The notes under the pieces are model-generated. The model did not search any database. It saw only the letters and a list, made by a program, of their open reading frames with translations, and was not told where the DNA came from. A stretch of DNA of 64,000 bases from Metellina segmentata (Eukaryota; Arthropoda; Arachnida; Araneae; Tetragnathidae): assembly GCA_947359465.1 (NCBI GenBank), contig OX375881.1, positions 33,521,742 to 33,585,741 of the forward strand, read 5' to 3'. Positions 12,861-26,026 of this stretch are shown here, piece by piece. Made by a program: the position numbers and the translations under genes. Position 1 is the first letter of the stretch, and each line of letters opens with the position of its first letter.

Positions 12861-13434
12861 CAGAGTGTTATCAAAATAATAGAAACACACTGGATTTAAA
12901 AGGAATCCTTTACTAATATAGCTGTTTATGAAGGTGTCTCCTAACTGTAATTATTGGCACTGGAGAATCCAGACGCTGATTGAGCTCTGCGGTCACTTTG
13001 GCTGCAGTTGTTTTCTTTTTAGACATTACAATCCGCTTCAATACCCGTCGGTCTCTTTTACTCAGCTTCTCCTTCCGTCCACTATTTTGCTTTGCCGAGC
13101 TTGTCTTGCCGCGCTGTTTATACGCTGTCATGACTTTAGACACTGTACCTCTAGAAACAACTAAAAGCTGGGATGTTTCGTTCACAGTTACTCCAACTAG
13201 TCGGGCTCCTACAATTTGGCCTCTTGGAAAGTCTGTGAGGTCTGACATTTTACGCATTTGACAAAAATCCTCGTCGTATACAACTTCACTAAAGCTGCCT
13301 CATACAACCATGATATATAGTACTTTTTATATTTAAAAAAACTGGTAGCTAGGATTATATCTTAATGCTTACGAAGCGCATTCTTAAATGTCACTTTTAT
13401 TCACAGATGTTTCCATTATTTTGATAACCACCTG
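12861..13434 (-). mobile_element. Internally deleted Tc1/mariner element
   Basis: The ends are inverted repeats of about 28 bp that share GTTATCAAAATAAT. They are flanked by TA on both sides (12859-12860 and 13435-13436), the Tc1/mariner target duplication. At 574 bp it is about one third of a full element. It retains only the N-terminal transposase coding region. Confidence 0.85.
12913..13257 (-). pseudogene. Tc1 transposase, N-terminal DNA-binding part only
   Basis: The 114-codon open frame starts MRKMSDLTDF and contains the paired helix-turn-helix of Tc1 transposases: GARLVGVTVNETSQLL followed by SRGTVSKVMTAYKQRGKT, then a basic linker and a second HTH (KRDRRVLKRIVMS... to ITVRRHLHK). Full-length Tc1 transposases are about 340 residues with a DDE/D catalytic domain. 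That domain is absent, because the frame runs into the terminal repeat region and stops. It cannot catalyse transposition but might still bind TIRs if expressed. Confidence 0.85.
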
Positions 13435-13507
13435 TATGTTGTCCATCTAGATGTAGTCAGTTTTGATAATAACGAGAAACCTCCTCGAAACAACCACCAG
13501 AAGGATA

Positions 13508-13640
13508 AATTAGAGATGGGAAATAACATTGATGACAGTTTTATGATAACAGTGTGAAGGAGTTTAGCCAATTTTCGATAACAGTGATGAACTGTTATTG
13601 TTAAGAGTTTTGATATCAGTCAGCAACTATGCTGAGAGTT
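13508..13640. repeat. Possible transposon terminus with ATAACAGT-rich repeats
   Basis: TTAGAGATGGGAAATAACA at 13510 is mirrored in inverted orientation near 28135-28155 (ATCCCATCTCTAATCC). The interior repeats motifs such as GATAACAGTG and CTGTTATTG. It may be one end of a large hAT-like element or just a dispersed repeat. No clear target duplication was found. Confidence 0.3.
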
Positions 13641-15506
13641 AGAAACTAATTTAATAACTATTACGAACTGCTAGGTATTGACATCATTGGTTGATTTTAA
13701 TGGTTATTAATTGTTTAAATTAACCATTCCGTCATATTTTCGACACATTCTATAGACTTTTTCTGTTCCGCCACTTTGGGAGCGAAAATGTGTTTTGTCC
13801 AAAGAAATGTTTAACAGGAGGTTGATCAACGTCTAAAACATCAAAAAGCAGGTGTAAGAAACCTGTTTTCGATAGTGCCAGCTCAAGTATTATCGCAGTT
13901 TTTTAATAATATCAAGCACATCGAGGGTTATTTCCGATTCCATCCACGTTTGCTTCTTGTCAAGTTACTTACGTAACTTCTAAGTAGTGTCTCGGATGGA
14001 GTTACAAGAGCGCGTTGTGTGCTAAAATGCTTGTTATACCGGATTACTTAGCAATATTGTAGTCACAACATTTTTAGATCATCTCCGATGTTTCCGCTTA
14101 TTTTTTTTTCTTTGTCTGCTGCATTTCAGAGGGCAACTCAGTTCTAGATTCTCTTCGTATTCCTAGTGAATCTTTTTTCTCGTTGATTTTTGAACGCTTA
14201 ACTATTTGTGGGCAGTAAAAAGTCTAAATATTAATTTCCTTAATTTTAATCATTACTCCAAAGAATTTGTGACTTTAAAAGCACTTACTCACTATCAAAG
14301 ATTGTGTTTATCATTTATTACTTATCGAATTTATCATTTATTGTTTACGAGGGGGCCTTCGTTATCAGAATGTATCGATTGTGCTCACTTTTGGTCACCG
14401 TAAATATGATTCTGCGCTGTGATCCAATCAAGATTATGTCAACGTCAGTTGTAACCAGGGAAAACAGAAATTCAACTCAATGGCTTAGAATCTAACAGTT
14501 ATGATAATTTCTTGAAGCTATGCAATAAAATACAAAAAAAAAATTGTCTACCTTATTTCTGAAGTGTAATTTGTTCCAGGTTTCTTTTGATAGAAATATC
14601 AGTTAAATCAGTTTCCCGAACTTTTATGACCCAACACCCTTTTTTCAAAGATAAAATTTTAGGAATCCCGTCTATGAAAACTCTATCTCAACTGATAGTA
14701 AAAATTATTCGTATCATATCTCCGACAATAATGCGACAGTTCTAAAAGTAAGTTGATTGCAATGAACACCCTTAATTTTTCCCTTCCGGATTAATAAATT
14801 CAGTTCATTCTACCATGTTTCCTCGTTTTCTTTTTAAAGAAACAAACCGGAAACTAAGCATGTCAATGTCATCGCTCTTCTTGACCAATCGCGTAATTAA
14901 TCCTTGTTTGTTCGACTTTTCTACCAGGAAATGCAAGTCTCTTTCGTAGATCCCTTGATTCTTCTGTCGCCGTTAATCTCTTCTCAGATTACAGCGGAAT
15001 TGAAACCTGCGATCGGGATTAGTTGAAAAGTGGTGCAAAGGTTTCATATTTTCGACGGACCATCGCTGAAGGATATGAAGGCAACACAGCCTAGTCTCAG
15101 GATGGCAGGACTTTAGACGCCTGTAAGCCAACCTAATACCTTTACGGTGCTCTTTTTTTTTTTTAATTATAATCACAAATTTATCATTTGCGTTATAGAT
15201 ACCTATTTATTATTTTTTTAATTTTTGATTTACAAAATGGATATTTTTGAGTATTAGCGCGCTCCTTCCTACATCTTTTTTTTCTTTTCTAGCTACGGAA
15301 TAACTTCCCTACACCGCCCAAATTACCACAAACCAAACAATGATAAAATATTTAACTTCAAAAGTTATCGGCAGAATCGCAAATTCTGAAAATATGCCTT
15401 GGTTTGAAATCAAGTAAGAAAATTAATTCTGATGTTTTATTATAAATATGTACTACATATTTAGTCGATAATTGTGTTTTAAATCTCTTTTTTTATTTTA
15501 CTGCAG
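13641..15506. other. Non-coding stretch, nothing recognised
   Basis: No gene, RNA or classified repeat was recognised. Short open frames here lack motifs and splice context. A C-depleted, T-rich stretch with a poly-T run lies near 15150. Confidence 0.45.
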
Positions 15507-15654
15507 TTTTCAAAATTCGGACAAAATGCCTGCAGAACAATTGCAATTGCTTGGAGTTGGGTTGCAGAACACTGAATACAATTCTGCACCTGGGGAAATA
15601 AGGAATTGGTCTTTTGTTCAGGACCCTCACATTTGCACTCCGGATCTTCCCTAG
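15507..15654 (+). other. Exon-like ORF fragment of unknown gene or retrocopy
   Basis: A pyrimidine tract and CTGCAG acceptor precede 15507. A start codon at 15526 opens 42 codons (MPAEQLQLLGVGLQ ... IRNWSFVQDPHI ... TPDLP) ending at TAG. Residue composition and W/H/C usage look more protein-like than the flanks. The following 200 bp are less AT-rich but carry stops. I cannot name the family. It could be a terminal exon, a decayed retrocopy or chance. Confidence 0.3.
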
Positions 15655-16647
15655 TACCAGTTTACAGACTACGGACTATATGCGAGGGATAAGTACTTCC
15701 CCAAAAGCTCAATGCTTAAGGGGGTAGTGACTTTCGAAGACAAAATTTTTAAGCTAAGTTCCGATTATATCAAATTCGCGCAGACTTTTTCCTCTAAAAC
15801 GTTTACAGGTGAAGTTTGGTACAAAATTATTGCAGAATATGTGACCAAAATTTTTGATAAATTATCAGAAATTGATCCCCACTAGGGGACATTTTCTTTG
15901 GCTGTGTATGCTTAGGTGTATCGGCTTCAAGAACCCGAGGTACCCTTGTAATCCATTCTTTCACTATTAGGTATACTCAATGCCGTAACTAGCCATTCTT
16001 GTGCCCTGTGCGAAAATTTGCATTTATGCCCCTTAATTAATTAGGTATTATTTCAACGAATTCATTAATTACATCATCATAATTAATTTTTTTTAACGAT
16101 AATGTATTCTATAGAAATAATAGAACGATTGTATAACCGTTCTTGTCCGATAGTTGATATTAAATAATTTTTTATTTATTTAAACTTGCTAAAACATTTC
16201 TCGCATGAAAGCAATAGAAACGGGAAGAGTTAGAAATATTCGAAAAGTGACATTGATATTTGGGTTTGACCCAATTAAACCGAAATCATGAAAAGCCTGT
16301 GAATATTAAGCGGAGATGCAGTTTCTATATTTTATGTAAGAGTCGTTACTGGAAACTTAAAACTTCACATGTAAATTCGTACTTTTTTAATATCTTTGCT
16401 ATATCTAATAGCGAGATCTGCAGCCAATTTTTTTTAAATCGGCAACACTTATGAATTGTAAAGACAAGACGCAGTGAAAGCAAAAATCGTTACAGATAGT
16501 TTTCATTTTTTGATAACGTCATTCTATTTGAGACAGTAGTGTGTCGAGAACACTGAAAATTTGTATTTTAAATAATTATTCGGGTGTCAAGTTACTTCCT
16601 TCATCTGGTATTTCATCTATTTCTATTATCTTACCTCTTCACTTTGG

Positions 16648-16649
<2 letters not shown>
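15655..16649. other. Non-coding stretch, nothing recognised
   Basis: There is no supported feature. An open frame at 16260-16454 has no recognisable motif. Confidence 0.4.

Positions 16650-16682
<33 letters not shown>
16650..16682. repeat. (CT)n microsatellite
   Basis: About 16 uninterrupted CT dinucleotides. Confidence 0.95.
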
Positions 16683-16685
<3 letters not shown>

Positions 16686-16859
16686 GTGCCCCCTTCCAAG
16701 TGGGCTGTGACGTTATGCCCAGCCAAACATAGAATATTTTTAGAATAAAAATAATTTTATTATCTCTTGGATAGATAAAATATGTACACTTTTTACATGA
16801 AGGAATGCAGTTTTAAAACTGAGGAGAGTGAAAAATCATCACTCGTTTTCTTGCACAGA

Positions 16860-17180
16860 GATCAATCACAGATCATACGAAAGAGGCACACCGTACGCTC
16901 TCTCCAGAAATCCGACTCAGAAGTCCAGAAAATCTCTTGAAGTCCCCTTCTTATAGCCGACCCTACAGCTGGGGACAAATTCCTTCTCGTTAGGGTACGG
17001 ATCAAAGGAACCGACTGGCTCGTTTGTCGGTCAGTCCAAAAATGTCCGGACTCGCCGACACATTCCGTTCCCATGAGAAACTCCCTACGGCGGTGTGGAT
17101 AGAGTAGAATGGGAGAGATGGTCCACAAAGAAGCGGCCTGCTTCAATGGAATCCTTTCCCACGGGTTTCCCTCGACGCTA
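16860..17180. other. GC-richer unclassified segment
   Basis: This block is distinctly less AT-rich than its flanks. The minus strand is open from 17146 to 16862 (94 codons, basic, no recognised motif). It may be part of a retroelement leader. There is no direct evidence. Confidence 0.25.
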
Positions 17181-17194
17181 ACCCTTAAAGGGTG

Positions 17195-17392
17195 TGGATC
17201 TCACCACACCTGTGCGGGTGCACCTGTTGCACGTGCCTAGTTACGGCACTGGGTTTACTGCCTCTGGCCAAGCAGTCTTTTCTCATCTCCATCCTTTCTT
17301 TTCATTATTACTTGACATTGTCTGTCTTGTGTTTGGAGCAGATTTGCCAAATTTGGTTCTTGCGCCACAAAACCCACAACCAACCAAAAACT
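17195..17392 (+). repeat. Probable LINE 3'-end fragment
   Basis: It ends in TTGCGCCACAAAACCCACAA followed by CCAACCAAAA. This ending recurs at 32.2-32.4, 35.94-36.06 and 57.8 kb, and one of those copies carries a clean 12-bp target duplication. It is non-coding here. Confidence 0.5.
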
Positions 17393-17671
17393 GATATATC
17401 TCATAGTGCATTAAATTTCATGCATCGTTATTATTTTTATTCACATAGTAGTTTCTGACAGATAAATCAAATGAACTTCTCGTTTGACCCAGAAACATCA
17501 AATTTGCAACAAAAAAACATAAGATCTTTACGCTCCTTAAACAAATGTTACCACTAAAATTTCGTAACACCAGCGGCATAGTATAGATTTGTGTACTGTG
17601 GATGTTATACCCTTTTAAGGGACCGCTGGCATCGATCACCATTTAGGCTGTCAGCGACTGACCTTCTAGAG

Positions 17672-20593
17672 CAGGGACGGCGAACCTATTTTTTTTTCAA
17701 GTTGGTAAAATTTTGTTCATTTTTTTAGTACTAGCTCGTGGGTCACTTGGAGGGGGGGGGGGATTAGTGTTTTATTTCCTGTATATTCATTAAATATTTT
17801 CTAATTGCATTTTCTTGAACGTCAAGCGTATTTTAAATTGTTGTTGTTTTGAAAATGTTTTTGTAATTGAGGAAAATATTTCATGATTTTCATTTCCAAA
17901 TCTCTAGTAAAGATGTCACGTTTCGTCATAAATATCCTAATATTCTCAAATATCAATTAAACAATTTGTCCATTAACTTGGAGTTTTTTATTCAGTTCAT
18001 TAAAATTCTGAATGTGATGTCACATAAAAACATAAAATCATTTAACCAATCTATATTTGAAAATTCGTCAAAATTATTGCTTTTTTCATTTAAAAAAAAA
18101 AAAAAGAGCTTAATCAGTTTGACATTTTATAAGAAAAAATTAAGAATTTGACCAAAACTGAGCCATCGAACATTGAATGTCAAAATCCCTGAATACTGAC
18201 ACTCAACTTCCTCTAATAACTGTGCAACATGAAATTAATATTCATAAAAATTACGAATGGAAACCTGGGCGATTTTTGCATGGAAATAGGAAAGACAATG
18301 GAAGTGCCTTTACTTTATACTGTTGAAGCCAAAACCATAACCGCGCCGCCATCTTGGTGCTTTGAAAACATTATGCTCGTGCATGTTAATCAACGTGGTT
18401 ATACCGTTTTTGAACTTCCATGGTTTTTTATTGACGATTTTAACCAAATAATTAGCACCATTTTCTTAGTTTTGATTTGAATATGACGTTTTGTGTTGCC
18501 TGAGGGAATACAAACCAAAATACAAAGAAAATCCCCGGAATATCGTTTCATAGGCAAGTTTAATTTCATGTATCTTTAATTGATAGCTTTTTGACCTGTA
18601 ACTTCTAAGTGTCCAAGCAGCATTATATTCAAAATTAGACGTATTTATAAACATTTAAAGAATTATTTTGAAAAGTTGACTGATTTATCCAAAGAGATTA
18701 TTAATTTTATTTATTAACTAGGGGGCCTGCCCCCTGCTCGCTAACGCTCGCCAACCCCCGGAGGATTGCTTCGCTATCCTCATTGGTTCGCTGCGCGAAC
18801 CTATGTTCGCTTTGCTCGCCTCAATGAAGACATGTGTCCTAGCAGAAGGGATTGTTTACAAAATATGTTACCAAAAAAATGTTTTTCAAATCTAAATTTG
18901 CTGTATTACAGAAAAAATATATACAGTATTTCTAAAATCAGAATTCAAATGAAAACTTTGTGCAAATTTTGACTCGAAATGTGAGCGTTGCTTTGGAAAT
19001 TGAATACCCAGCATGTTGTTTGTGTGTACATTTTCCCAGCACTCAAACGACCCACACTTTTTCCATTGAGTTTGTTTCCAAAAGTTGTAGTGCAAGCGTC
19101 TTGTTGAACTATAATTGTTGGCCCTGAACAGGATCGTTTTTTAAATGGCCCTGAAAAGATCCTCCGCTTTCTTTGATTTCTATTATAAACTAACTGCAAC
19201 AGCTCATTAAAATTTCCTTCGTTTTTTTCAATAAAATTTCATCCGATAACGCTATAAATTCAATCGATGCGCGAGACTTCGCGATAAACAAACAATCGTA
19301 CAGTGTTGCCAAAACGCGATTACAAAAAACGTCTTTTTTGCGTGCCACGTAAGAGAATTATATATATAGATTAACAGAATTGTACGATTTTGATTTTTTA
19401 ACCTACCAGTTGTTATAAGAGTTAGAAACTGCTTTTTAGGAAAGTTTAACTTTTATTTAATAAAAAGGATTACAGTCAAATAAATAGTAGTGGTATTTTT
19501 AGTACATGGGTGAAAATATTACCTCCTGTTACATGATTTAAAATGAAACAGCTTTAGATAACGGTTATAAAATTTAAATTATAAACATATTAAAAAAAAT
19601 GCGCATTATAAAAAGTTTTTAACAGCGCATGCGCGACAGCCATCTTGGTGCCTTAAAACCATGGAAATAACGGCTTCAGTTAAAAATTTGTAATAAAAGA
19701 TGGGGGTTCGTATTGAAAATATCGGAGTAAACACCCAATTTAAGATGAAGACGATCCCTTAGACAAATTTTAAACATTAGCATTTGTAGAAAACATTCGC
19801 CCCTATCGATTGCTACCTTCCATTTTGTTTTGTTATGTATAATGTGCAAATGCAATCAAGTTTTTTTTTTTTTTTTTTTTTGACGGGTGTACATTGCGCG
19901 GTATTGTTCTAAAGAATATTGTTTTTAGCAAAAAGGAAAAACTAGTGGTGACTTCATTATTTAAAACCTGAATAATTAGAATAAAACCACAAAAATACAG
20001 CTACAAAACAAAATTTCAGATTGATCACAAATACTTACGAATCTGCTGTAGTCGTATCTGAGGGACAAAAGGCGTGGAGATGGCAATGAATTTAATAATT
20101 TATAAGAACTAAAACTAAACTGACATCTGACACTTCTCCTGCTAGGCAGATAAGTGGGGGAAACAGCCTCCCTCCCTACAGATGGACTTGCAGTCAACAA
20201 AACACTGTTACCGTGTATATCAAGGATACAAGTTCAGTAATCGAATGTCTTTATTATTAGGACACGTCCACATGAGGCGTTTCAACGCGCGTATGGCTAG
20301 GCTAGCGAGATCCCGCCATTAAATTATGTTTATTTATTCCTCTAATTCAAGTATCTATCTTTGCGGTATTTGCCACATCTGTTCATTCCAAGCGGTAATT
20401 TATAAATCTACATATTCTACTCATTTTTTTTCATTTTTAAGTTCTTAATTTAACATTTGTATTTTCTCATTTTTTTAAAAGAGTGGTTCGAAAAATAATT
20501 AAAATTCTTCGTGTATATGATGAAATGATAAGTTTAAACAAATCAACGCGTGGGTCAGTGTCTGACCCGCGGGTCATAGGTTCGCCATCCCTG
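17672..20593. mobile_element. Non-autonomous hAT-like element, 2.9 kb
   Basis: The left end reads CAGGGACGGCGAACCTAT. The right end, reverse-complemented, reads CAGGGATGGCGAACCTAT. Such CAGGG...CCCTG ends are typical of hAT transposons. Flanks are TTCTAGAG (17664-17671) and, offset by one base, ATTTAGAG (20595-20602), compatible with a diverged 8-bp duplication. No transposase ORF is seen. A complete short Helitron (18718-19370) lies inside, and a poly-T run sits at 19860-19881. Confidence 0.7.
18718..19370 (-). mobile_element. Short complete Helitron (653 bp)
   Basis: On the minus strand the element starts A|TCTATATATATAATTCTC and ends in a GC hairpin (GGGGGCAGGCCCCC) plus CTAG|T, i.e. insertion between A and T. 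The 3' region shares the module GGTTGGCGAGCGTTAGCGAG with the family-1 Helitrons, but the 5' end differs, so this is a related family. No Rep/helicase is encoded; it is non-autonomous. It sits inside the hAT-like element 17672-20593. Confidence 0.8.
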
Positions 20594-20879
20594 TATTTAG
20601 AGGGTTCTTCATTTTATTCGGAACCCTACCCTGTCGAACGTGAGGTGTGAACGCTTTGGGAGAAGGGCAGAAGGTCTCGTTCCGGTGATATCCATCTCAC
20701 GCCAAACGATACGCCACACAATACTATGAAAGGAAAGCGTTGTCGTAAGTGCCACTCAAGGCTCTATCGCTCAAGTTAGGAAAAGGGGGGGGGTCGGACT
20801 TACAGGCGAAAGAACCGCTCTGTGAGACGATTGAAAAAATCTATGCACCGCAGCGTCAAGTAACATTTTAAACAACCGT
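20594..20879. other. Unclassified GC-richer stretch
   Basis: No ORF or RNA was recognised. It contains a G-run (20789-20797) and lies just before a diverged SINE tail. Confidence 0.3.
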
Positions 20880-21095
20880 AGTCTGGGCTGATACTCGTTA
20901 AATCTGTCATCGTGTCAAATGTCCTAAAGTCGGCATGATGTAGAAGTTTCCCAGTGTGCCAACTCAAGTATTGACCTCGTCATTTGACCGTGGTTCATGA
21001 CAATAATGACGAGATGCCTGGGATCTTTCGATTTAAGATCGATCCACAATCGTCGGCATTTGATCGTTGTATTGCTTCAGTGAGACGTTAATTTC
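20880..21095 (+). repeat. Diverged tRNA-derived SINE (body and tail)
   Basis: It matches the body of the local SINE family: GTTAAATCTGTC, then TTTGACCGTGGTTCATG, a GATCGATCC block and the terminal AGACGTTAATTT. Many substitutions show this is an old copy. The tRNA-like head is not recognisable. Confidence 0.6.
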
Positions 21096-21144
21096 AGTGC
21101 CTATCTACCTTTAAAAAATGTTTTGATTTTTCCAACCTTTTATT

Positions 21145-21193
21145 GACAACCAACCGGTCTTGCGGTTAAGGTGCCAGCCTCTAGATCAGAAGG
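21145..21193 (+). mobile_element. SINE 5' part (tRNA-like head), split by a hAT element
   Basis: The tRNA-like head of the local SINE (ACCAACCGGTCTTGCGGTTA, A-box region) stops at GAAGG (21189-21193), where the hAT element begins. The sequence resumes with the same GAAGG at 27685 and continues through the B box. Confidence 0.85.
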
Positions 21194-22244
21194 CAGGGTT
21201 CGTACACTCCTTGAAAACTCCTTAAGAACTCCTTGAAAAGATTTTTCATTTTCAAGCACTATGGAAACTTCTTGAATTTGGGGTTGGACTCCTTAAAACT
21301 CCTTGATTTTCATTTTTGAACATTTCTGTAAAACATTTATCTCTAGATAAAAATGCTTACAGTCCGTAGCCGTTTTCGAAATTAAAAAAAATTCGTTTCT
21401 TCCGTTTTCCAAAGAACCGTTTTCTTCCACGTGGGTCATACCAAAACATCATCCCATTCATCACTCCGCCCCTTAGCGTAGCGAATCTCTTATCGCTTCG
21501 AAAAATTATGTCCCTCGTCGTATGCCAGTCAATCAATAGAATAAACAACGAATGCCTTACTGTAGTTGCATTCCAGCTACCAACGAAAGGGGATTCTTCG
21601 AAAAACAAACATCGATGAGTTAGATTTGTAGCCATTTCTTAAATTGTTCATGTACAAGCTGTGCTTTGATTTTTAACTCAAAATGCCTCCCAACGGGAAA
21701 TGCGTTTTCAATATCAAAAGGTTAGAAAAAGAAGAATATAAGGACTGGATTACGCAAGGCCCTGATCGGTACAGAGCCAAATGTTGCGTTTGCTTGAAGA
21801 TTTTCGATATTTCATCCATGGGGGAATCTGCTATCAAGTCTCATATGAAAGGTATGTAATTTTTTTTCAAACTTTCTTTACCTTATGTGTTTCTGGGGTC
21901 ATACGAAAAAACGGGTCTGAAAAAATTCTTATATTAATTCCTATAATAAATTTTTGTTTCGTTGACTGAATTTTACTGACCCGGGTTTTTTCGCGACACC
22001 GTTTCGGTCACTGTCGAGGTTACCGGAACAGTTCTTACGGCCCTCGTCGACTATAGAACGTTTAAGAAAAATTATATCCCACAGCTAAATCTCACTTATA
22101 CGCGGGTGCTTGGGACCATAGAAATAGCGCGCATAAATGAAAAACTGCAAAATAAGAGCTCAAAAGTAATGAAAAAAACATTACTCTGCTGGGATGAGTT
22201 TTTCCGCCCTATGGCGGTTTTCTGCGTTTTGATTTTTTATAAAA

Positions 22245-23785
22245 CTAGGGGGCTCCGCCCCCTGCTCGCTTATGCTCGCCAACCCCCGGGGATTGCTGCG
22301 CAATCCCATTTGGTTTGCTTCGCAAACCAACACTCCTTTCACAGATGTCATTTGGTTTGCTTCGCAAACCAACATTCCTTTCACAGAGTGAAACTATCTG
22401 AATAATTCGTATTATGCTGATTTCACTTTCCGGTACATGACGTCACAGCGAGGGCTTCGCGCCCTGCTCGCTTACGCTTGCCGACCCCGGGGATTGCTAC
22501 GCAATCCCGTTTGGTTTGCTTTCTCAAACCAATACTTCTTTCGCAATTGATTTCACTTTTTTTTGCTTTAACACTTAATGCACCCTAAACTAATAGCCGC
22601 ATCAGTAAAAAATCTTCTGTATCTTGTTCCCTGTACAATTTTAAGTAAACAGTGTTAATATCAAAACTTTACGATTGTACTTTGTCGGTAAACTGTCTTG
22701 AGAACAGAGGGAAAAAAGCGAGCCTTTTTCCTCGCCAAATAAAAAGAAATCGTTTTTATGGCAATTGTTGCTACGATAAATTTGATATCTGGCAAACCCG
22801 ATAGAAGAAAATGCAACCCACTGCTGTTTGCGGAACCAGCTATGCGAACTGAAAAATACGAAATTTGTGTCACCAACTTTTGATTGCATCTAATTTATTT
22901 ATGAACCAATTTTAAAAATAATTGTACCGTAAGAAAGAGTACATTGTGAGGTATACTGCAATATTTTTAAAATTAAAAACTAACAGTAATACTATATAGA
23001 TATGACCATTTTAGTTTTGTATCGGAAGTTACGATCTGAAAGTTCCGAAAATTGTATGACCTACTTTTAATTGCATCGATTTTGTTTATTAACCAATTTG
23101 AAAAATAATTGTACCATAAGAAAGAGTGTAATGTAGTGTATTCAGTGATGTTCTCAAATTTAAAAAATAATGGTTTTTGCCGTAGACATAACGGTTTTAA
23201 CAAAACGTAGCGAAAATATCCGAAGATTCCGAATTTTGTATCACGAACTTTTGATCGCATCCAATTTAATTATTAACCGATTTCAAAAATAATAGTACCG
23301 TAAGAAAGAGTATATTCTGAGGTATACTGCGATATTTTAAAAATTAAAAACTAATAGTAATTAGATATAGATACGGCAGTTTTAAAAAAAAGTAACAAAA
23401 ATGTCCCGATTTTTCCCGAATTTCAAAAAAATATTATCAAGAACCACATTTAAATTTCAAAAAAAACTCGACGAGCTGCAAAAATTTACGTTGAGAGGTA
23501 CTCTTAAAAAAAACTCACGACTAAAGACTGAAATTTTGAATGTGTTTTGCTCACTCGCGGAAGAAATTTCACTTCTTCAACTTTAACACTTAATAAAACC
23601 TAAACTAATAGCTGCATCGGAAAAAAATCTTAATAATTATCCAGGGAATACGATGAAGAACAAAGCATGTTAATTTTATATTTTTCCGATCAGTACTTTC
23701 TCGGGAAACCGTCTAAGAATGGAGCTAAACAACAAAAATTTCAATTCTTCGGCGGCGGCGGTAACTTTTTTTTAATATAGAGAGA
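22245..23785 (-). mobile_element. Helitron-like element (family 1), 1.54 kb, uninterrupted
   Basis: On the minus strand it begins A|TCTCTCTATATTAAAA and ends GGGGGCGGAGCCCCC then CTAG|T. It is the inverted, intact counterpart of 4135-12488 without the MULE. The extra 41 bp here are a tandem duplication of the TTTGCTTCGCAAACC module (22302-22384). It lies wholly within intron 1 of the hAT transposase. Open frames inside it are translations of repeat DNA, and no Rep/helicase is present. Confidence 0.85.
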
Positions 23786-25992
23786 TTAAGAATTACGCTT
23801 CTTCAATAAAAATTTCGCTTTTTGTAATCCTGAAAAAAAATCATTTTTTCACCCTCCTTCTATTCCACAGGAAAAACTTCCGCCATTTCGAATTATACTT
23901 ACACTCGTTTTTCAAACGGCGATCTTCATTTCCGCATTTAGTCACGTAGAACAAAGTTTTTCTGTGTGTTGCCGGGAAATTCATATCAGTAGATAATTAT
24001 TAATTTGGCAGTTCTATTTCCTTAAAGAAATAAACTACGTAACGAAAATATCCCGTAGCGATTCGGAAAACGAAAAAAAAGTTTAGAAATTTAGTTAGTT
24101 TTCGAGAGGGGGATGATTGTTGGAAGGGGGAAGCACATTAATTTACGATATTCAAAAGCGTCGTCGTCAAAATATGCATTTTTTCTAAAACGGATCCAAA
24201 ATTCGGGAATTTCCGAAATCCGGATTGATGTCCCCGACCACCTTGCCTGATAAAGGAACCGGAACGAAAACCCATCATTTTCGACAGGAAAACACATTTT
24301 TCTTGTTTTGTAAAGTATGGATTTCGGCGATATTTGGTCAAAATTCACCAAATTTTTCCATTTGAATTTTTTTGAATATATGGCTTACATTTTGCAATTT
24401 AGGATACTTTTCATGTAGCTCCGGCTTATTAAGAAGATGGGACGATCGTAACACATCATTTTGCCGATCGCTATGCTGGGAAAGCAACTATTATCTTTAT
24501 ATGAAAATCGGAGATTTTCGCCTACAATTTTTGGAATATTTTATTTTCCGCTTTTTTGTTTTTCACCAAACTCATCCCTGTACTCTGTTAAAAAATAATT
24601 TGCTTTATGTTTTGTATAGAGATACGAAATTTAAATGAGAATAAGTTTTAAAAAAAATTTTATTTATTACAACAATTTTTTTAAGAATGCGGAGGAATTT
24701 GTTTCTTTATTTTTTTTGGCAATTAAAAAATCTTTACCTTTAAATACTGAGAACTTGCCGCGTTGTAGCGGTCGTAGGGACTTTAAATTGGGAGTATTAT
24801 CTTTCTTCTAGGATAGGAATAGAAAACAAAAATGACACAAGTGCTGTTGAGTAATTCCTATCTGAGATTAGTGGGTTTTCATTTATTAACAAAATATATT
24901 GAATTCTAAAAAACAATTTAATAAAATCTCAAATTTTGGTTTTAAGGACTAAAAAATATATTTGGTCTATTAAAATTATAATAAAATATAATTATTTCAT
25001 CTTAAAATGAGCATACCTTTTCTTTTAACATTATATTTCCTTTAATAATCCATTTATGAAAATTTAAGTGGAAAAAAACTTAATTTTTAATTTCCCTTTT
25101 TTCTATATCCAATTGTTTCATTCTATTGTTTTTAAGTAATTTTATACTAAAACTTTTTATAAATATGTAAGTAAATAAAAATAAAAGCAATGTTTTTTGT
25201 TCATTAAATTAAAAATGTTTTTAATACTGATTAGAATACCACTTATTAATTAATATACATGGCATCTCTCTATAGTATTGCGTAAAATTAAATTTAGTTA
25301 TTTGTTTTTTTAGTACTATCAAACTGCTAGTAAGATATTTTAAAATTTTTACAATTATTTTCTAATGACATTTTTTCATTGTAGGTCAAAAACACAATAA
25401 CGTGCTTAAAGCCAAGCAAAACAAGACAATTTCCATTACTGAATATATGACTTCATCATATACTTCAAATCAGTCTGGTTCAAATGTGGAGACCTTTTCT
25501 ACAGCAAGTGCACAGATGGATTCATTTGCTGTTAAAAAAAAATGTTCTGGATGCAGAAATTTTATGGGTTTTAAAATGTGTTGAAAACCATAATTCGTTC
25601 CACTCATGTAAAGATTTAGGGGATTTGTATAGGAAAATGTTTCCTGATAGCTCCATAGCTAAGCAGTTTAGTTGTGGGGAATCTAAGGCAAGATATTTAT
25701 GTCATTTTACCTTACTGTGAAAGTGTAATGAATAAATACCTAAAAGATATCACACATTACACATTGCTGTTTGATGAAACGCTTAACATCATCAACCAAA
25801 AGAAGCAGATGGATGTACACATCCGGTATTGGAATCCTGACGATAACAGGGTAAGGACTCAGTACTTAACTTCAATATTTTTGGGTCATTCTACTTCTGA
25901 GGATTTGCTGAAAGCTTTTTACGAGGCTACATCAAAGATAGATCTGAAAAAGTTATTGTATGTATCTATGGATGGCCCTGCTGATGGCCCTG

Positions 25993-26026
25993 CGGGGGTT
26001 GGCGAGCAGGGGGCGGAGCCCCCTAG
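25993..26026 (+). mobile_element. Helitron 3'-terminus scar inside hAT transposase ORF
   Basis: Only the last 34 bp of a family-1 Helitron are present: GGGGGTTGGCGAGCAGG, then the terminal hairpin and CTAG|T. It is preceded by a direct duplication of GATGGCCCTGC (25971-25993). The reading frame passes through it without a stop. Confidence 0.8.

Noticed and set aside
22106..22889. Several open frames of 67-99 codons on both strands
   Set aside because: They are translations of Helitron repeat DNA and are mirrored by the copy at 4.1-5.4 and 12.3-12.5 kb.
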